Assembly: GCA_900290245.1 (NCBI GenBank)
Contig: OKRB01000120.1
Location: forward strand, 1-64,000
From: Candidatus Sulfuritelmatomonas gaucii
GTDB taxonomy: Bacteria > Acidobacteriota > Terriglobia > Terriglobales > Acidobacteriaceae
Length of the DNA stretch: 64,000 nt
Reading direction: 5' to 3'
Position 1 is the first letter of the stretch. Each line of letters begins with the position of its first letter. Under the pieces are notes generated by a model. The model ran no database searches and was not told the origin of the DNA. It was given only the letters and a program-made list of their open reading frames with translations. Positions 61,100 to 64,000 of the stretch are shown here, piece after piece. A program made the translations under genes and the position numbers.

Positions 61100-64000
61100 C
61101 TAGAACTGGTACTTCGCCGCAAGTTGCAACTGGCGCATGGCGGCCGTGCCACCGATGCGGCCAAAAGTAGAGGAATTGTAGGTCAAAGTCGGAAGGCTCC
61201 AGTTCGGGTGATTGAGAGCGTTGAACGCCTCAAAGCGGATCGCCAATTGGTGCTTCTCGTTATATGGCATGTTGAACACCTTATGCAGAGATGCATCGAG
61301 GTTGGTAAATCCCGGGCCAACGATGGTACCGCGGGACAGCGTCCCGAAGTAGCCTGCAGCCGCCGGTGTATAGGCGGCCTTGTTGAGCCAAGTATTGAGC
61401 GATCTGGAACTGCCGGTAAAGTACGGGCTCGTCCCGGTTGGATTGGGCCGGTCGAAGTTCCCGCCTGCAGCCGCGATAGACGCGTTGTCGTATCCGAGTA
61501 TGACAGTCCCGGCCTGGCCGGTCTGGTGGGTGAAGATGCCACCGATCTGCCAGCCGCCAATTACCGCATCCAGCCCTTTGTTATTCACCGGCAACAGCTT
61601 GCCGGGGCCGATGGGCAATTCGTAAAGTGCCGAGCCGACGAAACGGTTGCGAATATTGAACGCGGAAGGGCCGTACTCGCACGGGATACACCGGTTGTTC
61701 TGCGGGAATAACTCGTCGTTGCCCTGGCTACGAATTCCGCTGGTGTCGTCGAGAGATTTGCCGCGGGTGTACGAGGCGTTCACGTTCAAGCCTTTGCTGA
61801 AGCGCCGAGTGGCCTTCACGCTGAACGCGTGGTAGTTGCCGCTGCCCCAGTCTTGCACATATTGGATCCCGCCCATGTTCGCGAACGGGGTCCGCGAAGC
61901 GACGGAAGTAGCGGTGCCGCCATTTGTGTATCCGTATGGATTCGCCACGTTCGCATTGATGAATCCATAGAGATGTTTGCTCTCTGCGCCCTGGTATCCG
62001 AACTCGAACGACCAGTCTTGACCGACTTGCTTCTGGACATTCAAGAGGAACTGCTCGCTATACGTGGTCTTGTGCTCGAGAGCATCCACGAAAGCGGTGG
62101 TGGAGGCAGGCAGATTGACGGTTGTACCACCGCTGCCGCCCGGCGCCGCGTTGGCCCAGGTCAGGTTGGAATTTCCGTAGATGTTCGTGGTCGAGTCTGT
62201 ATTTGTGTACGTGACGCGCCCAGCGATGTTGCGCGCCATGTCAAAGTACGCGTTGCCGATATCCTGGCTGTAGAAGATGCCATAGCCAGCGCGAACCACG
62301 AGGGTTGGTTTCAGCGAGTAGGAGAGGGCCAGGCGCGGTGCGAAATTCAGGTAATGGGTATCGAGGAGCGGGCCATTGGGCAAGGTCCCATTGCTGCAGA
62401 CCGGCGGCGATCCAAGACCTGAGGAAGAGGCCGTCCAATTGATGGCAAGGCCCTGATACACATTGGCAGGTGTACAGCTGCCCTGGCGGACGTAGAAGGG
62501 CCATTGGCTCTGCGGGTATGTCGAGGATGTATCGGTGATCTTCGGCATGACCGGAAGGTCCACAGTGAAATTATTGCCGAAGGTATCGTTCCACGGAGGC
62601 GTCAGCTCGTACCTGAGACCCGCTGAAATCGTCAGATTAGGCAGGATCTTGTAGGTGTCGTCGGCGTAGTAAGCTTGCACGTTACGCACGTAATTCGCAT
62701 ATGCCACGGCCACCGCAACCACTGACTGATAAAGATCGCCGAGCAGGAAGTCAGCGAACGCGTCGCCCCCAGAGAGCGTGGCGCTTCCGACTGTGCCCGA
62801 TTGCAGGGCGGTAGCAAGGGGCTTGGCGAAGAACTGCCCACGCGAGAACTGATTGCCCAACTGGTTGAAGGTCTGCCGGTTGTACTCAAAACCGAAGCGG
62901 AACGAATGCTTGCCCTTCACCCAGGAAAGGTTATCGACAATCTCCCAGGTTGGATCGGTTACAACGTAGGGGCCATCGCCGCCGATATCCCCAATTTCCT
63001 GCCAGATGGACGGTGTTGTGCCTGTCGGTCCCGTGCTGAAGCTCACATCGGGGATACCCCACGTGGAGGGGAGGCCGCCTTTGAGGTTCGGGATCGCGAC
63101 GGCATCAACCACGTCGTTTGTGTATGCCGATAACAAGCCGAGGGAGTTGAAGAAGTGGCTATAGCCAAAGCGTGCTTCGTTCACGATGTGGGGCGTAAAG
63201 GTCCACGTGTTTGAGCCCATGTACTGGTAGTACTGGGTAAAGATCTTGCTGCCCGCTCCCATGAATCCAGTCGATAGGATGTCTTCGTTCCCCGAGCTGT
63301 AGCGGAAGGCGTACTGCGACCTTTGCGACTGGATGAAATCTCCGCGGACGGTCAAGCCCTGGCGATCCTGTGGTCCCGTGGTGGGGTACGCGTAGTTCGC
63401 GACCTGTTTTCCGCCTGAGTAGAACGGTGTCGTGCTTGACCCCAGGTATTTCTCCAACGCCGTGGACGGCGCCGCGATTCGGCTGGAGCATATGACATTC
63501 AGATGGCCATTGCAGGAGATCTGCGTCTTTCCAAAGCCGTTGACGTCTCCCGTCGCCGGATCGTAGATGGTCACCGGAGCCCCGGATGCGATGGTGAAGC
63601 TCGAGAAATCGCCGCCTGCTATGGCTGGGGAGGGCACAGTTGCAGAGCCCTGACCAACGGTGCGGATCTTCCTCCACTCGTCGTCGACCATGAAGAAGAA
63701 TTTGTCTCTGCCGTTGTAAATTTTGGGAATCCTGATGGCTCCGTCAAGCTCGAATCCATAGTCGTTCCACTTGTAGGGGTATACCTTCGCAGGAGCGGCG
63801 TTGTAGGGGAACCAGTAGGGATTTGCGTCCGCAGTGTTGTTGCGGATGAAATCGTACATGCTGCCGTGGTAGGTGTTGGTGCCGCTCTTGCTGAGCACGT
63901 TCACCTGTGATGCCTCGTGGCCGAACTCAGCCGGATAGACGCCCGTCTGGACCTTGAACTCCTGGATGCCGTCCAGTGAGGGCAGGCCGACATACGTGAC
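61100..64000 (-). CDS. TonB-dependent receptor, Oar-like (5' end outside window)
   Basis: 967 residues up to the window edge; the frame stays open to base 64000, so the GTG at 63904 is internal. The visible N-terminal part is the plug/barrel junction: DGIQEFKVQTGVYPAEFGHEASQVNVLSKSGTNTYHG-like sequence, a standard Oar pattern (residues within the first 40). The barrel follows with TISAGLRYEL, ALSYSLKPTLVVRAGYGIFY and ends QLQLAAKYQF. Its neighbour downstream is the tannase/feruloyl-esterase gene, so it may take up the products of plant polymers. The N-terminal signal and regulatory-like domain are not in the window. Confidence 0.93.
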   Translation of the reverse strand, partial: VTYVGLPSLDGIQEFKVQTGVYPAEFGHEASQVNVLSKSGTNTYHGSMYDFIRNNTADANPYWFPYNAAPAKVYPYKWNDYGFELDGAIRIPKIYNGRDKFFFMVDDEWRKIRTVGQGSATVPSPAIAGGDFSSFTIASGAPVTIYDPATGDVNGFGKTQISCNGHLNVICSSRIAAPSTALEKYLGSSTTPFYSGGKQVANYAYPTTGPQDRQGLTVRGDFIQSQRSQYAFRYSSGNEDILSTGFMGAGSKIFTQYYQYMGSNTWTFTPHIVNEARFGYSHFFNSLGLLSAYTNDVVDAVAIPNLKGGLPSTWGIPDVSFSTGPTGTTPSIWQEIGDIGGDGPYVVTDPTWEIVDNLSWVKGKHSFRFGFEYNRQTFNQLGNQFSRGQFFAKPLATALQSGTVGSATLSGGDAFADFLLGDLYQSVVAVAVAYANYVRNVQAYYADDTYKILPNLTISAGLRYELTPPWNDTFGNNFTVDLPVMPKITDTSSTYPQSQWPFYVRQGSCTPANVYQGLAINWTASSSGLGSPPVCSNGTLPNGPLLDTHYLNFAPRLALSYSLKPTLVVRAGYGIFYSQDIGNAYFDMARNIAGRVTYTNTDSTTNIYGNSNLTWANAAPGGSGGTTVNLPASTTAFVDALEHKTTYSEQFLLNVQKQVGQDWSFEFGYQGAESKHLYGFINANVANPYGYTNGGTATSVASRTPFANMGGIQYVQDWGSGNYHAFSVKATRRFSKGLNVNASYTRGKSLDDTSGIRSQGNDELFPQNNRCIPCEYGPSAFNIRNRFVGSALYELPIGPGKLLPVNNKGLDAVIGGWQIGGIFTHQTGQAGTVILGYDNASIAAAGGNFDRPNPTGTSPYFTGSSRSLNTWLNKAAYTPAAAGYFGTLSRGTIVGPGFTNLDASLHKVFNMPYNEKHQLAIRFEAFNALNHPNWSLPTLTYNSSTFGRIGGTAAMRQLQLAAKYQF

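Noticed and set aside
1..64000. CRISPR arrays, insertion sequences, rRNA genes
   Set aside because: No regularly spaced repeats of array type, no transposase-like protein and no rRNA-like stretch were found on either strand.

Overview
The window looks like a chromosomal segment of a GC-rich, sugar-degrading acidobacterium of the Terriglobia type. This rests on four large Oar-like TonB-dependent receptors with a carboxypeptidase-regulatory N-terminal domain, many exported glycoside hydrolases, Tat-exported hydrolases and a tannase-family esterase. That placement is inference from gene content; no rRNA gene is present and I found no tRNA gene.

Layout. 1-1.65 kb: end of a TonB-dependent receptor with its terminator. 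1.8-14.3 kb (minus strand): an exopolysaccharide operon read from 14272 downward: SLBB export protein, Wzz-type chain-length protein, Wzx-type flippase, GT4, polyprenyl-phosphate sugar-phosphate transferase, WecG/TagA transferase, then a GH39-like and a glycoamylase-like hydrolase. 14.5-26.9 kb: a biosynthetic block with an HprK-related kinase, GT1 transferase, amidohydrolase, two methyltransferases, a B12-type radical SAM enzyme, GTP cyclohydrolase II (ribA), an NTP_transf_5 nucleotidyltransferase, a phytanoyl-CoA-dioxygenase-like oxygenase, DHBP synthase (ribB) and a GDP-mannose 3,5-epimerase homologue. 27.1-38.1 kb: cupredoxin, outer-membrane protein, sensor kinase and OmpR-type regulator, an O-antigen-ligase/Wzy-type polymerase, a CuA protein, two small cytochromes c, an ABC exporter and a porin-like protein. 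38.8-46.8 kb: TonB receptor, Sel1-repeat protein, LytS/LytR-type pair, SRPBCC protein. 46.8-64 kb: polysaccharide-use genes (GH38, GH31, broken GH51 and GH35, tannase-type esterase) with two more TonB receptors.

The main discovery is a shared promoter architecture. Ten intergenic regions between 14.3 and 38.1 kb carry two to four TGACA-like pentamers at exact 11-base steps (read on the coding strand), followed by a 20-base gap (21 once) and a TAnnnT-like -10 box. They precede the exopolysaccharide operon, the HprK-related kinase, the ribA operon, the nucleotidyltransferase operon, the oxygenase, the epimerase-ribB operon, the CuA/cytochrome/ligase operon, a lone cytochrome c, the ABC exporter and the porin. 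This defines a candidate regulon of about 24 genes. The spacing is that of PhoB/OmpR-type head-to-tail sites, and an OmpR-family regulator with its kinase is encoded inside the block. The block therefore appears to be one co-regulated programme: surface polysaccharide made by a Wzx/Wzy route plus a second product whose enzymes include both entry steps of flavin/pyrimidine chemistry, together with a periplasmic copper/cytochrome module. The product is unknown.
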